A stretch of DNA of 64,000 nucleotides from the NCBI RefSeq assembly GCF_003182485.1, contig NZ_QGTX01000001.1, positions 1,260,001 through 1,324,000 of the forward strand. Direction: 5' to 3'. Made by a program: the position numbers and the translations under genes. The stretch is from Geodermatophilus normandii (GTDB lineage: Bacteria > Actinomycetota > Actinomycetes > Mycobacteriales > Geodermatophilaceae). The notes under the pieces were generated by a model. It worked only from the letters and a program-made list of their open reading frames with translations, was not told the DNA's origin and searched no databases. Of this stretch, positions 1 to 9,312 are shown piece by piece (position 1 is the stretch's first letter; each line of letters opens with the position of its first letter).

Positions 1-1727
1 CGGGCCTCGTGGTCGGCGGTGGCCTCCTTCGCCGAGCGCTGGGCCGCCTTGACCGCGTCGGCGAGGGTGCGGGCGGTCTCGTCGGTGGTGTCGGTGACCA
101 GGTCGCGCAGCGTGCGCTGGACCGCCCGCAACCGGTCCTTGAGGTGCTTGCCCACCTGGAACACCACCTCGTCGAGGTGCCGGCGCACCACCGTGCGGGC
201 CTCCGACTCGCGCCGCTGCCGCCGCTGCTTGGCGTCGTCGTTGTAGGCCTTGCGGCCCAGCACGACGCCGGCGGCCAGTGAGAACGGGTTGATGATCGCC
301 AGCCCTGCCAGGCTCGTGACCAGGCCGGTCATCAGCACGCCGGTGTAGGACCCGCGCAGGCCGATCAGCGTCCGCTCGCGCAGCGTCAGCGAGCCGTCGT
401 CCATGCCGGGGAGGTCGACGAGGGTGTCGAGCGCGTCCCCGGCGGCGCCGACCTCCAGCGCCGGGACCGAGCCGCCGCCGTCGCGGGTGACCTGCTCGAC
501 CACCTGCTCGGCCAGCCAGCGGGACCGCTGCTCGGCCCAGACGTAGCTGTCGGCCACCGCGGCGGCGATGCGCTGGTCGAGCCACGCGGTGATCTCCGGC
601 CAGGCCGGCCCCGGGTCGCGGGCGGCGATGACCTCCTCGGCCTCGCGGACGACGACCCGCGAGCGGTCCCGCAGGTCGTGGTCGATGTCGGCCATGAGGT
701 CGGTGACGCCGTCGCTGAGCACCTGCTGCCACCGCGAGGAGCGGCGGCGCTGCTCGTCGACGGCGGTGCGGGCCTCGTCCAGCTCGGCGAGCAGCGCCTC
801 GCGCGAGGCCGGGTCCTCCAGGCTGCGCAGCTCCGAGCGCAGCGCCAGGGACAGGTGGCCGGTGACGGCGGTGAGGTCGTGCACGAGGGAGCGGCGGGCC
901 AGCGACGCGGCGCGGCCGGCCACCTCGTCCTGCAGGTGGGCGACCAGCGGGCCCAGGCCGGACTCCTCGTGCAGCTCGCGGTCGCGGGCCTGCACGGCGA
1001 GCAGCGCCAGCGTCGAGGAGACGGCGAACAGCGGCGCGTCCAGCCCGCGGGCGGCCAGGTGGCCGCGGTCGAGGTCGGCGATGCGCCGCCAGTCGGGACA
1101 GGCGTCGGTCTTGGTCAGGACGCAGACGACCGTCGGGCACAGCGCGGTGGCCTGCTCGAGCAGCGCCATCTCCGGCGCGGTGAACTCCTGGCTGGCGTCG
1201 GAGACGAAGACGACGGCGTCGGCGGTGGGCAGCAGGTCCAGCGTGCTCAGCGCGTGCGCGACGCCGAGGCCGCCGACGCCGGCGGTGTCGACCAGCTCCA
1301 GCCCGCCCGCGAGCAGCCGCCGCGGCAGCTCCACCTCCGCCTGGACGATCCGCTCGGCGCCGGGCCCGGTGACGCGGGCGGCGACCGTCTCCACCGGCAC
1401 GGGCACCCGCTCGGTGGCGACCTCGGCACCCGGCTCCCCGGACGTCGGGCCCACCGCCCGCACGAGCGTGGCCCGCGGCGCGTCCCCGTTGCGCACGACC
1501 GTGGGCACGAGGGTGGCGACGTCGTCGGCGACCGGGCAGACCGGCACCCCGGTCAGGGCGTTGACCAGGGAGCTCTTGCCCTGCTTGGGCTCCCCCAGGA
1601 CCAGGACCCGCACGCCCGGGGCGGCGTGCCGGCCGCGCGCCTGGGTGAGCCGGCGGTGCAGGTCGGGGCGCTCGCACTCGTCGGCGAGCGCCAGCGCCCG
1701 GTCGGCGAGCTGTTCCGGTGTGACCAC
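1..1727 (-). CDS. Dynamin-family GTPase (IniA/IniC-like), C-terminus beyond left edge
   Basis: Bacterial dynamin-like GTPase, a family that binds and remodels the cytoplasmic membrane. The G1/P-loop GEPKQGKSS is at residues 45-53, the G3 motif DTAG at about 147-150 and the G4 motif TKTD at about 205-208. A long helical stalk follows, then a hydrophobic segment near residues 460-490 that could insert in membrane. The GTG at 1727 is chosen because an AGGAGG lies just upstream (1734-1739); an earlier in-frame GTG at 1733 would abut that site. The gene runs off the window, so at least 575 residues are visible. It lies downstream of the IniB-like gene on the same strand, the same pairing as mycobacterial iniB-iniA. 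Membrane remodelling is inferred from the family. Confidence 0.85.
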   Translation of the reverse strand, partial: MVTPEQLADRALALADECERPDLHRRLTQARGRHAAPGVRVLVLGEPKQGKSSLVNALTGVPVCPVADDVATLVPTVVRNGDAPRATLVRAVGPTSGEPGAEVATERVPVPVETVAARVTGPGAERIVQAEVELPRRLLAGGLELVDTAGVGGLGVAHALSTLDLLPTADAVVFVSDASQEFTAPEMALLEQATALCPTVVCVLTKTDACPDWRRIADLDRGHLAARGLDAPLFAVSSTLALLAVQARDRELHEESGLGPLVAHLQDEVAGRAASLARRSLVHDLTAVTGHLSLALRSELRSLEDPASREALLAELDEARTAVDEQRRRSSRWQQVLSDGVTDLMADIDHDLRDRSRVVVREAEEVIAARDPGPAWPEITAWLDQRIAAAVADSYVWAEQRSRWLAEQVVEQVTRDGGGSVPALEVGAAGDALDTLVDLPGMDDGSLTLRERTLIGLRGSYTGVLMTGLVTSLAGLAIINPFSLAAGVVLGRKAYNDDAKQRRQRRESEARTVVRRHLDEVVFQVGKHLKDRLRAVQRTLRDLVTDTTDETARTLADAVKAAQRSAKEATADHEA

Positions 1728-1834
1728 GGCCACCTCCTCTCCGGGCCCGGTCTACCACCCGGGGCCCGGTCGCGGACAGGGAGCAGCCCGGCCCCGGGGC
1801 ACTGGGCACCGGGGCCGGGCGCGGGTGGGAGGGA

Positions 1835-3237
1835 TCAGTAGGCGGCGTGGTCGGGCTCGACGATGACCACCGGCGAGTCGTCGACCAGGTCGTCGTCGGA
1901 CAGGTCGTTGTGGTTCAGGGAGTCGTCGATCCCGTCGTCGTCGGACAGGTCGTTGTTGTTCCCGGAGTCGTCCACGTCGACCAGGTCGTCGTCGGACAGG
2001 TCGTTGTTGTTGAGGGAGTCGTCGATCCCGTCGTTGTCCTGGGACAGGTCGTTGTCGTTGAGGGAGTCGTCGATCCCGTCGTTGTCCTGGGACAGGTCGT
2101 TGTCGTTCAGGGAGTCGTTGACCGAGTGGTCGTTGCCGACGTTGTCCAGGTCGACCGACGTGTTGCCGTCGTCCCCGTCGTTCGAGTCGCCGACCTGGCC
2201 GCCGTTGTTGGCGGTGGTGTTCGTGCCGCCCTCGTTCTCGCTGCCGACCTGGTCACCACCCACGACGCTGCCGTCGCCGGTCTCGACGCCCGCGGAGCCC
2301 TCGATGATCGGGCTGTCGTCCCCGAGGGTGACGTCGTTGCCGTTGAAGGACCCGTTGACGGAGTTGTCCACGTGCACCGAGTTGTCGGACTCGTCGGTCG
2401 TGGAGTTGTCCGAGTTGTCCGTCGTGTTGCCGTGGCCGACGGAGTTGCCGTCGCCGGAGACCTCGTAGCTGTTGCCCGAGTCGGTGACGGTGACGTCGTC
2501 GTCGCTGTTGTCGATCTCGACGCCCTTGACGTCGCCGCCGGCCGCGACGCCGTCGTCGGAGACGATGTTGTCGTCGCCGAAGATGGCCTGCGCGTCGCCG
2601 CTGACCCAGATGCTGTGCGACGCGTCGATCTCCACGTCGACGTCGGTGTAGGTCACCGAGATGTTCTGCAGGTGGGTCATGACCACCGTCTCGCTGCCGC
2701 CGGCCGGGGCGGGGGCGTGGCCGCCACCATGACCGCCACCATGACCGCCGCCGTGACCGCCACCGTGACCGCCGCCGTGGTCGTCGTCGGTGTCGCAGCC
2801 CGGACCGTCGTGGTCGGGGGCCGGCGCGGGGCCGTGGTCGTCGTCGTCGTCGCAGTGGGCGGGCGCGGGGGCGGGGCGTGGCCGGGCGCCTCGTCGTCGT
2901 CGCAGTCGCCGTGCCGGCCGTGACCGCCGCCGTGGCCGCCGCCGTGGTCGTCGTCCTTGCCACCGCCGTGGTGGCCACCGCCCCCGTGGCCGCCGCCGTA
3001 CCCACCGCCACCGTGGCCGCCGTGCTCGCCGCCGTGCCCACCGCCGTGGCCACCGCCCCAGCTGACCGGCGCGTACCCGGCCACCATCGGCATGAGGTCG
3101 TCGACCTCGGCCGGCGTGGCGTCCACACCCGCGGCGGCCAGCGCGCCGGCCGGGTCGGCCGCGTAGGCCTCGGCGGCCTCGGGGTCGCGGAACAGGTCGA
3201 GGATGAAGTCGAGCAGCGAACTCGCGAGGTTCGTCAT
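1835..3237 (-). CDS. IniB N-terminal domain protein with His/Gly/Asp-rich and 16-residue-repeat regions; reading frame broken
   Basis: The N-terminus (start ATG 3237, MTNLASSLLDFI...) has the short helical IniB-type domain, about 55 residues. A Gly-His-rich region with Asp and Cys clusters follows, then an Asn/Asp/Ser-rich region of solenoid-like pattern, ending in acidic 16-residue repeats and TGA at 1835. The IniB start and the acidic C-terminal part lie in different frames. The switch falls in a C-rich run near 2862-2880 (minus strand), where one extra C would restore a single 467-residue protein. Either the sequence has a one-base error, the gene is mutated, or a frameshift occurs in translation. 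No signal peptide is visible; export is unknown. The Gly-His and Asp clusters suggest metal binding, which is inference. Confidence 0.7.
1885..2125 (-). repeat. 48-bp tandem repeats encoding 16-residue acidic units
   Basis: Period 48 is clear: copies start at 2011, 2059 and 2107, with degenerate copies to the left. Each encodes a unit of the type SLNDNDLSQDNDGIDD. They form the C-terminal tail of the IniB-like protein and could change copy number by recombination. Confidence 0.8.
2717..2780 (-). repeat. 12-bp tandem repeat encoding Gly-Gly-Gly-His
   Basis: Imperfect 12-bp units (GTGACCGCCACC type on the plus strand) run through this stretch and give repeated GGGH on the minus strand. A similar GGGH block lies at about 2925-3060, before the frame break of the IniB-like gene. 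Confidence 0.75.
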
Positions 3238-3320
3238 GGCTGGTCCTCCGTGTCGGGAAGCCGTCCGCCGTCGGCCGGCTGGCGAGGGCAGTCCAACCGC
3301 CCCCTCCACGACCGGGCATC

Positions 3321-3396
3321 GGGTGTCCGCCCCCTGCCGCGGTACCGCGTTGGGGGGTGTCCGCTGACTCCCCGTTAGGGGGCCCCGGGGTGTCGC
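3321..3396. promoter_or_regulatory. Three direct repeats GGGTGTC(C)GC in the divergent IniB/Hsp70 promoter region
   Basis: GGGTGTCCGC occurs at 3321-3330 and 3355-3364, and GGGTGTCGC at 3388-3396. The spacing is 34 and 33 bp, close to three helical turns, in the 286-bp gap between the divergent IniB-like and Hsp70-like genes. They are candidate regulator sites, perhaps for the LuxR protein encoded at 5604-8249. That function is inferred from spacing and place only. Confidence 0.4.
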
Positions 3397-3523
3397 CCCC
3401 CACTTGCCGCCGGGGAGGAAGTGACAGGGGGGAGGAACGGGACAGCCGTTACGTGTTCGACATACGGTCCGGCCACGTACCGGCTCAGGGAGTGGGCCGG
3501 CGACGGTGCGACGGGGGGTACCT

Positions 3524-5607
3524 GTGCGCGACGGCGAGTACGGGCTGGGCATCGACATCGGCGACGGGACGGTCGCCGCTGCGGTCTGCCGCGGGGGGAC
3601 CGGGGAGGCCCGGCCGCTCCCCCTGGGGGACGCCGGCCCGGGTCCCGCCGCGCTCGCGCTCACCGACGACGGCGTCCGGCTGGGCGCGCCCGCCGACGGG
3701 GGGTCGGTCCGCGTCCTGGCGCGGGTCGGCGCCGCGACGCCGCTGTACCTGGGGCGCCGTCCCGTCCCCGCCGCCGCGGTGCTGGCCGGGGTGGTGCGGC
3801 AGGTGCGGGCCGCGGCGCAGGCGCAGGAGGGCCGGCCGGACGCCTGGACGGTCGTGACCGTGCCGCCGTCCTGGTCCGGTCACCGCCGGGGCGCCCTGGC
3901 CACCGCGCTGCAGGAGGCCGGCACGCCGCGGTTCACCCTCGTCTCGGCCGCCGTCGCCGCCGTCGCCGCGCACACCACCGCCGGGGAGCTCCCGGACCGG
4001 CCGACCGTCGCCGTGTACGACCTGGGCGCGGCCACCCTCGACGTCGCCGTCGTCGGCCCTGACCCCGCCGACACCGACGCCGCGCTGCCGGTGCACCTGG
4101 CGACCCCGCCCGCGCCCCTCCCCTGGGGTGGCCGGGACGTCGACGACCTGCTCGTCGGCCACGTCCGGGGGTGCCTGACCGGCGCCCTGGACGGGCCGGC
4201 CGCCACCGCGCTGCGGCGCTCCTGCGTGGGGGCCAAGGAGGTCCTCGCGGTCGAGACCGCTGCCCGGGTGACGGCCGGGGCCGAGACGGTGCGGATCACC
4301 CGCGAGGAGCTCGACGAGCTGGTCACCGGACCCGTCGAGGAGTCGGCCGCCCGGCTCGGCGCCGCCGTCGAGGCGGCCGGCCTGGACGCCGGTGACCTGG
4401 ACGCGGTGGTCCTCACCGGCGGCGGGTCCCGCATGCCGCTGGTCGCCGAGGTGCTCTCCGGAGAGCTCGGCCGGCCGCTGGTCCTCGGCGCCGACCCGGC
4501 GCTCACGGTCGCCCTGGGCGCGGCCGGTCTCGCCGCCGAGGCACTCGCCGCCGAGGCACTCGCCGCCGAGGCACTCGCCGCCGAGGCACTGGCCGCCGGG
4601 GACCCCGCCCCGGACACGATCGCCACGGCGGCACCCCCCGTCGAGGCACCGGCTCCCGTGCTCCTCGCCGTCGACGACGCGGCGCCCCGCGCCGACCGGC
4701 GCGGGGCGCCCACCGCCCCGCCGCGGGGACCTGCCGGCGCCCGGCGCCCCGCGGGGAGCCCGGCCGAACCGGCCCGGCCCCGCCGCACCGAGCGCACCGT
4801 GGTCGTCGGTGTCCTGCTGGCGCTGCTGCTCGTGCTGCCGCCGGCCCTGGCCGGCGTGCTCGGCGCCGGGGACACCTCGGCGCCCGACCAGGGGAGCGGC
4901 CCCGTCGCCCAGGCGGAGGCCGCGGAGGACGCCGGCACCCTCCCCAGCGGGGCGTCCCCCGCGGCCGCCGGCGCGGTGCTCGGGGACGGCAGCGGGACAC
5001 CGGCTCCCCGGCCGCGCTCCGCCGCCGGCGGGACGGCGGGCGACGACCCGGCCGCGGCACCGGGCGCTCCCGGTGCGGTCCCGGCCGCGGCGACGGGGTC
5101 CGCGCCCGGCTCCGCCACGGGCAGCGCGGCCGGCGCGACGACCGGCAGCCCGGCCGGCAGCGCGGCCGGCACCACGACCGGGGCGGCGACGGGTGCGGCG
5201 AGCCCGACGGCCGCCGGTGGCACGGCCTCCGCCGCGGCCGCCTCCTCGCCGGACACCGCGACGGCGCAGGGCGCACAGCCGCCGGCGACGGGCACGACCG
5301 CCCCGGGGACGACGGCGCCCGTCACCGGGACCGGCACTCCTCCGGGGACCACCGCCGGCACCACGACGCCGACCACGACGGCCCCGCCCCCGGACACCAC
5401 CCCGCCGGCGGAGACCCCGACCCGCCGGAGGAGCCGGCGCCGCCCACCGGGACGACGCCGCCGGAGCCGGACCCCGAGCCGGTCCCCGACCCCCCGCCGG
5501 CCGACGAGACCCCCGCCGGCGACACCACCGCCGGGGACGCCGGGACGACCGACCCAGGGACGACCGACACGGGGACGACCGGCGCCGCCACCCCGGAGGC
5601 CCCGTGA
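3524..5607 (+). CDS. Membrane-anchored Hsp70-like (actin-fold) ATPase without substrate-binding domain; tail frame broken
   Basis: The nucleotide-binding domain of the Hsp70/actin fold spans about residues 1-330. Phosphate-1 is GIDIGDGT (9-16), phosphate-2 DLGAATLDV (about 165-173) and the adenosine motif TGGGSRMPLV (about 298-307). Four perfect EALAA repeats, one hydrophobic segment (about 425-450) and a long Ala/Thr/Pro/Gly-rich tail follow. No DnaK peptide-binding domain is present. GTG 3524 is preferred (G-rich site at 3513-3518); GTG 3506 is possible. At 5415-5418 the tail changes from Pro/Thr-rich to Arg-rich, which looks out of frame. One extra C there gives an ordinary tail ending at TGA 5605-5607, overlapping the next GTG. 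Without it the frame stays open to 8644. The tail would be outside if the segment crosses once. Confidence 0.75.
4531..4590 (+). repeat. Four perfect 15-bp tandem repeats in the Hsp70-like gene
   Basis: The unit CGCCGCCGAGGCACT occurs four times without a gap and encodes EALAA repeats, a likely helical linker between the ATPase domain and the membrane segment. Confidence 0.95.
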
Positions 5608-8249
5608 GCACCGGCGTGCACTCCGCCGCCGCGGCCGCCCGTGTCCCCGGCCCGCGTCCGCCCGGCCCGGCTCCGGTCGGCGGCACCGGGCCGGCCGAGG
5701 CCGTCCTCCGGGCCGCCGGGGCACGCGCCGTCGTCGTCACCGGGCCGGCCGGGAGCGGCAAGACCCACCTGCTGGACGACCTGGCCGCGGTCCACCGGCG
5801 CGCCGGCCTGACGGTCGTCGACGGGCGCACGACCGACCCGGACGCCGTGACCGGCGGGTTCGTCCTCGTCGTGGACGACGCCCACCGGATGTCCGGGGAG
5901 GTCGCCGACCGCGTGCGGCGCGCCCTCGCGCAGCCGGCCGGCCGCGTCGTCGTCGCCTCACGGCCCTGGCCCCGCCCCGCCGAGCTGACCGCGCTCCTGG
6001 CCGACGTCGCCGAGGCGGCTCCCGGACACCGGCAGTCCGTGGTCCTCGGGCACGCCGACCGCGCCGCGGTCGACGGCTGGACGCGCGCCCGCCTGGGCCC
6101 AGCCGCGACGCCCGCGCTCAGCGACGCCGTCCTCGCCCGGACCGGCGGGGTGCCCGCCCTGGTGCACTGCCTGCTGCGCTCGCTGGCCCGGCGCGGGGGA
6201 CGGCCGGGGGCGGTGGACCCGAGCCGGACCCCCGAGGAGGTCTCGGCGCTGCTGCACGCCGACCTCGACGCGCTCGACGAGCGGACCCGCGCGCTGCTGC
6301 ACGCCGTCGCGGCCGGTGCGCCGCTGGACGACGACGTCCTCGGCGGGCTGCTGGACGTGCCGGAGGCCCGGGTGGCCGAGCTCATCGCCGCGGGCCGGGC
6401 CACCGGCTGGCTCCTCCCCGACGGACGGGTGGTGCCGCTGGCGCAGGAGGTGCTGCTGGCCGCCACCCCCGCCGACGTCACCCGGCGCACCCGGCGGGCG
6501 CTGCTCGGCCTGCTGGTCGAGCGCGGCGAGGAGCCGGTCGGGCTGGCGCTGGGCCTGGCCGCGGAGCGGGTGCGCGACCCGCGGGCCGCGGCCCTGCTCG
6601 AGCGGCACGCCGACGCCGCGCTCACCGCCGACCCCGCCCTGGCCGGGCAGCTGCTGGGGGCGGCCGCGGACAGCGGGGCCCCGGTCGCCGGGCTGGCCGC
6701 GCGCCGCGCGCAGGCCGCCGCCCTGACCGGAGACCTCGACGGTGCGGTGCGGTGGGCCGACGCCGCCCTCGCCGACCCCGGGGCCGCGGACCGCCCGCGC
6801 GCCGCCGGCGTGGTCGCGGCGGTGCTGGCGCGACGCGGGCTGATGGGTCGCGCCGCGGAGCTCTACCGGCTGGCCGGCGCCGAGCACGCGGGGTCGGCCG
6901 CCCTGGCGCTGCTGGCCACCGGGGACCGGGAGGCGGCGGCCCGGGTGGTCGCCGAGGCGCGGAGCGGAGCCGCCGCGGTGCCGACGATGGTGTCGGTCAG
7001 CGAGCAGCTGATGGCCGAGGGCATCACCGACTCGCTGCGCTCGGGCACGGACGCCGGGGACGCCGTGGCGGCGGCGCTGTCCACGCTGACCCGCGCCGCG
7101 GCGCTGCTGGAGCCGGTGGGCCGGACCGCGCTGCTGGTGGACACCCCGTCGGCGCTGGCCGCCCTCGTGGCGCTGCACTGCGGCGAGCTCACCGTGGCCG
7201 AGTCCGTGCTGCAGCGGGCGGTCGACACCGACCTCGGCGGGCGCCCGGCCCGGCCCCGGCACCGGCTGCTGCTGGCCTGGATCGCCATGCTGGCCGGCCG
7301 GATGGGCCGGGCCCGCGAGCTCATGGCCGAGGCCCAGGACGACGGCCCCCTCGAGCCGCGCGACGAGGTCTTCCTGCAGGCCCTCGAGGTCGGCCTCGCC
7401 CGCCGCAGCAGCGACGTCCCGGGGCTGGTGCGGGCGTGGGTGCGGGCCCGCGAGGCCGTCGTCCGCCATCCGGTGGACCTGTTCACGCTGCTGCCGCTCG
7501 GGGAGCTGGTGGTGGCCGCGGCGCGGCTGCGCGACGGCGACCGGCTGCGCTGCCACGTCGCGGAGGCGCAGGCGCTGCTGCACCGGCTCGGCGACCCGGA
7601 GCTGTGGGCGGCGCCGCTGCACTGGAGCGGGGCGCAGGCGGCGATCATCACCGACGACCCGGCCGGTCTGCGGCCGCACGCCGCGGCGCTGGTGGCCGCG
7701 GCCCGGACCAGCCCGCACGCCGCGACGCTGGCCGAGGCCGGGCGGACCTGGCTGCACGTCCTGACCGACGAGATCGACCCGGCCGTGGTGGTCGCCGCGG
7801 CGGAGGCGCTCGGGACGGCGGGGCTGGGGTGGGACGGCTCCCGGCTGGCGGGCCAGGCCGCGGCGCGGGTCACCGACCCGCGGGTGCGCTCGACGCTGCT
7901 GGCCTGCGCGCGGGCGCTGGTCGACCCCGCGGAGGGCGAGACGACGGGCCAGGCGACGGCTCAGGCGACGGGCCAGACGACGGGCCAGGCGACGGGCCAG
8001 GCGACGGCCCAGGCCGGGGAGGACTCGGCGCCGGCGGCGCCGGTGCTGTCGGGCACGCTCAGCGACCGGGAGCGGCAGGTGGCCCGGCTGGTGGTGGAGG
8101 GACGGACCTACCGGGAGATCGGCGGCCGGCTCTACATCTCGGCGAAGACGGTGGAGCACCACGTCTCGCGGATGCGCCAGCGCCTGGGCGCCGGCACGCG
8201 CTCGGACCTGCTGGCGCGGCTGCGCGCGGAGCTCGCCGAGGGCGCCTAG
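5604..8249 (+). CDS. Large ATP-binding LuxR-family transcriptional regulator
   Basis: 881 residues of the LAL/STAND-like type: an N-terminal P-loop GPAGSGKT (about 48-55), a Walker B-like VLVVDDAH (about 88-95), a long Ala/Leu/Arg-rich helical-repeat middle, and a C-terminal LuxR helix-turn-helix (about 819-875, LSDRERQVARL ... SAKTVEHHV). A Gln/Thr/Ala repeat linker (7945-8010) precedes the DNA-binding domain. GTG 5604 overlaps the presumed stop of the Hsp70-like gene (GTGA), implying co-translation. It probably senses a signal through nucleotide-dependent assembly and controls this operon or the divergent IniB/dynamin genes; the target is inference. Confidence 0.85.
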   Translation: MSTGVHSAAAAARVPGPRPPGPAPVGGTGPAEAVLRAAGARAVVVTGPAGSGKTHLLDDLAAVHRRAGLTVVDGRTTDPDAVTGGFVLVVDDAHRMSGEVADRVRRALAQPAGRVVVASRPWPRPAELTALLADVAEAAPGHRQSVVLGHADRAAVDGWTRARLGPAATPALSDAVLARTGGVPALVHCLLRSLARRGGRPGAVDPSRTPEEVSALLHADLDALDERTRALLHAVAAGAPLDDDVLGGLLDVPEARVAELIAAGRATGWLLPDGRVVPLAQEVLLAATPADVTRRTRRALLGLLVERGEEPVGLALGLAAERVRDPRAAALLERHADAALTADPALAGQLLGAAADSGAPVAGLAARRAQAAALTGDLDGAVRWADAALADPGAADRPRAAGVVAAVLARRGLMGRAAELYRLAGAEHAGSAALALLATGDREAAARVVAEARSGAAAVPTMVSVSEQLMAEGITDSLRSGTDAGDAVAAALSTLTRAAALLEPVGRTALLVDTPSALAALVALHCGELTVAESVLQRAVDTDLGGRPARPRHRLLLAWIAMLAGRMGRARELMAEAQDDGPLEPRDEVFLQALEVGLARRSSDVPGLVRAWVRAREAVVRHPVDLFTLLPLGELVVAAARLRDGDRLRCHVAEAQALLHRLGDPELWAAPLHWSGAQAAIITDDPAGLRPHAAALVAAARTSPHAATLAEAGRTWLHVLTDEIDPAVVVAAAEALGTAGLGWDGSRLAGQAAARVTDPRVRSTLLACARALVDPAEGETTGQATAQATGQTTGQATGQATAQAGEDSAPAAPVLSGTLSDRERQVARLVVEGRTYREIGGRLYISAKTVEHHVSRMRQRLGAGTRSDLLARLRAELAEGA

Positions 8250-8256
8250 GACCTCG

Positions 8257-8529
8257 TCAGCGCGAGCCGCCGGCGAGGACGACGCAGGGGACGCAGACGT
8301 CGCGGGCCGAGGTCGGCCACTCCTCGCCGAGGGTGACGCGGGCCAGGGTGCCGCAGAGGGTGAGCTCGCAGGCGCCGTCGACCTCGGCGGCCGGCCGGTG
8401 CAGCTCGACGGCGTGCCACAGGGCGGCGGTCGGGCCGTGGGCGCGGCTCCGGGCGGCGGCGTACGTGGTGGCGGCGAACGCGGTGGGGGCGGCAGCGCCG
8501 GTGGGGGCGGGAGCGCCGGTGGGGGCCAT
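8257..8529 (-). CDS. Small CxxC protein, unknown function
   Basis: 90 residues, ATG 8529. After an Ala/Thr/Pro-rich start it has WHAVELHRP, a CELTLCG stretch and a C-terminal CVPC. This W/H then CG then CxxC layout is seen in many small actinobacterial proteins of unknown role and could bind zinc. It ends 7 bp from the convergent LuxR stop and is divergent from the MBL-fold gene. GC-rich third positions support coding on this strand. Confidence 0.55.
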   Translation of the reverse strand: MAPTGAPAPTGAAAPTAFAATTYAAARSRAHGPTAALWHAVELHRPAAEVDGACELTLCGTLARVTLGEEWPTSARDVCVPCVVLAGGSR

Positions 8530-8634
8530 GGCTGGGAGGTCGGCAGGCGCCCGGCGCCGCGTCAGCCGGGCGGCGCACCGCTCACCCGTCCGGGTGAGGC
8601 GGCGGACGGGCGGAGGCGGCGGCAGGATGCGGTC

Positions 8635-9273
8635 ATGGAGCTGACGAAGCACGGGCACGCCTGCGTCGTGATCAGCGACGGGGACCGGCGGCTGGTCATC
8701 GACCCGGGCGCCTTCACCGATCCCGCGGCCCTCGACGGGGCGTCGGCGGTCCTGGTCACGCACGAGCACGTCGACCACGTCGTGCCCGACCGGCTGCGCG
8801 CGGCGATGGACGCCGACCCGGCGCTCGAGGTGTGGACGAACCGGTCCGTCGCCGAGCAGCTCGGGGGTGCGGACGGGCGGGTGCACGCGGTGGGCGACGG
8901 CGACGCGCTGACCGTCGCCGGCTTCGACGTCCAGGTGCACGGCGAGTGGCACGCGGTGGTCCACCCGGAGCTGCCGCGGGTGCACAACGTCGGCTTCCTG
9001 GTGGGTGGCCTGGTGTTCCACCCCGGGGACGCGTTCACGGTGCCGGGGACCCCGGTGCCCACGCTGCTGCTGCCGCTGCACGCGCCGTGGTGCAAGGCGT
9101 CGGAGGTGATCGACTACGTGCGGGCGGTCGACGCCGACCAGGCCTGGGCCCTGCACGACGGGCTGCTCAACGACACCGGACTGGGGCTGATGAGCGGGTT
9201 GCTCGGCGAGCGCGGCCCGGGGACGCCCACCCCCTACGGCCGCCTGGCCCCGGGGGAGTCGGTCGAGCTCTGA
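8635..9273 (+). CDS. MBL-fold metal-dependent hydrolase
   Basis: 212 residues of the YtkL/UlaG-like metallo-beta-lactamase fold. The metal motif THEHVDH (about 42-48) follows the strand ending SAVLVT, and further ligands are likely in EWHAVVHPE, FHPGDAF and LPLHAPW. ATG 8635 is the only good start near the first strand MELTKHGHACVVI. Substrate unknown. Stand-alone gene, convergent with the membrane protein at 9313-9576. Confidence 0.85.
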   Translation: MELTKHGHACVVISDGDRRLVIDPGAFTDPAALDGASAVLVTHEHVDHVVPDRLRAAMDADPALEVWTNRSVAEQLGGADGRVHAVGDGDALTVAGFDVQVHGEWHAVVHPELPRVHNVGFLVGGLVFHPGDAFTVPGTPVPTLLLPLHAPWCKASEVIDYVRAVDADQAWALHDGLLNDTGLGLMSGLLGERGPGTPTPYGRLAPGESVEL

Positions 9274-9312
9274 TCCGTCGGGACCAACGGCCGGCCGACT
9301 CCCCCGCGGGCG

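Noticed and set aside
568..1866. Long plus-strand open frames over the dynamin gene
   Set aside because: Ser/Arg- or Gly/Gln-rich translations without motifs, antisense to a clear GTPase; typical in high-GC DNA.
1885..2125. CRISPR array
   Set aside because: Repeats are contiguous and in frame, with no unique spacers; they are coding tandem repeats.
3506..8644. Single 1712-residue protein
   Set aside because: It continues past the Hsp70-like tail in an Arg-rich shadow of the LuxR gene; a frame break explains it better.
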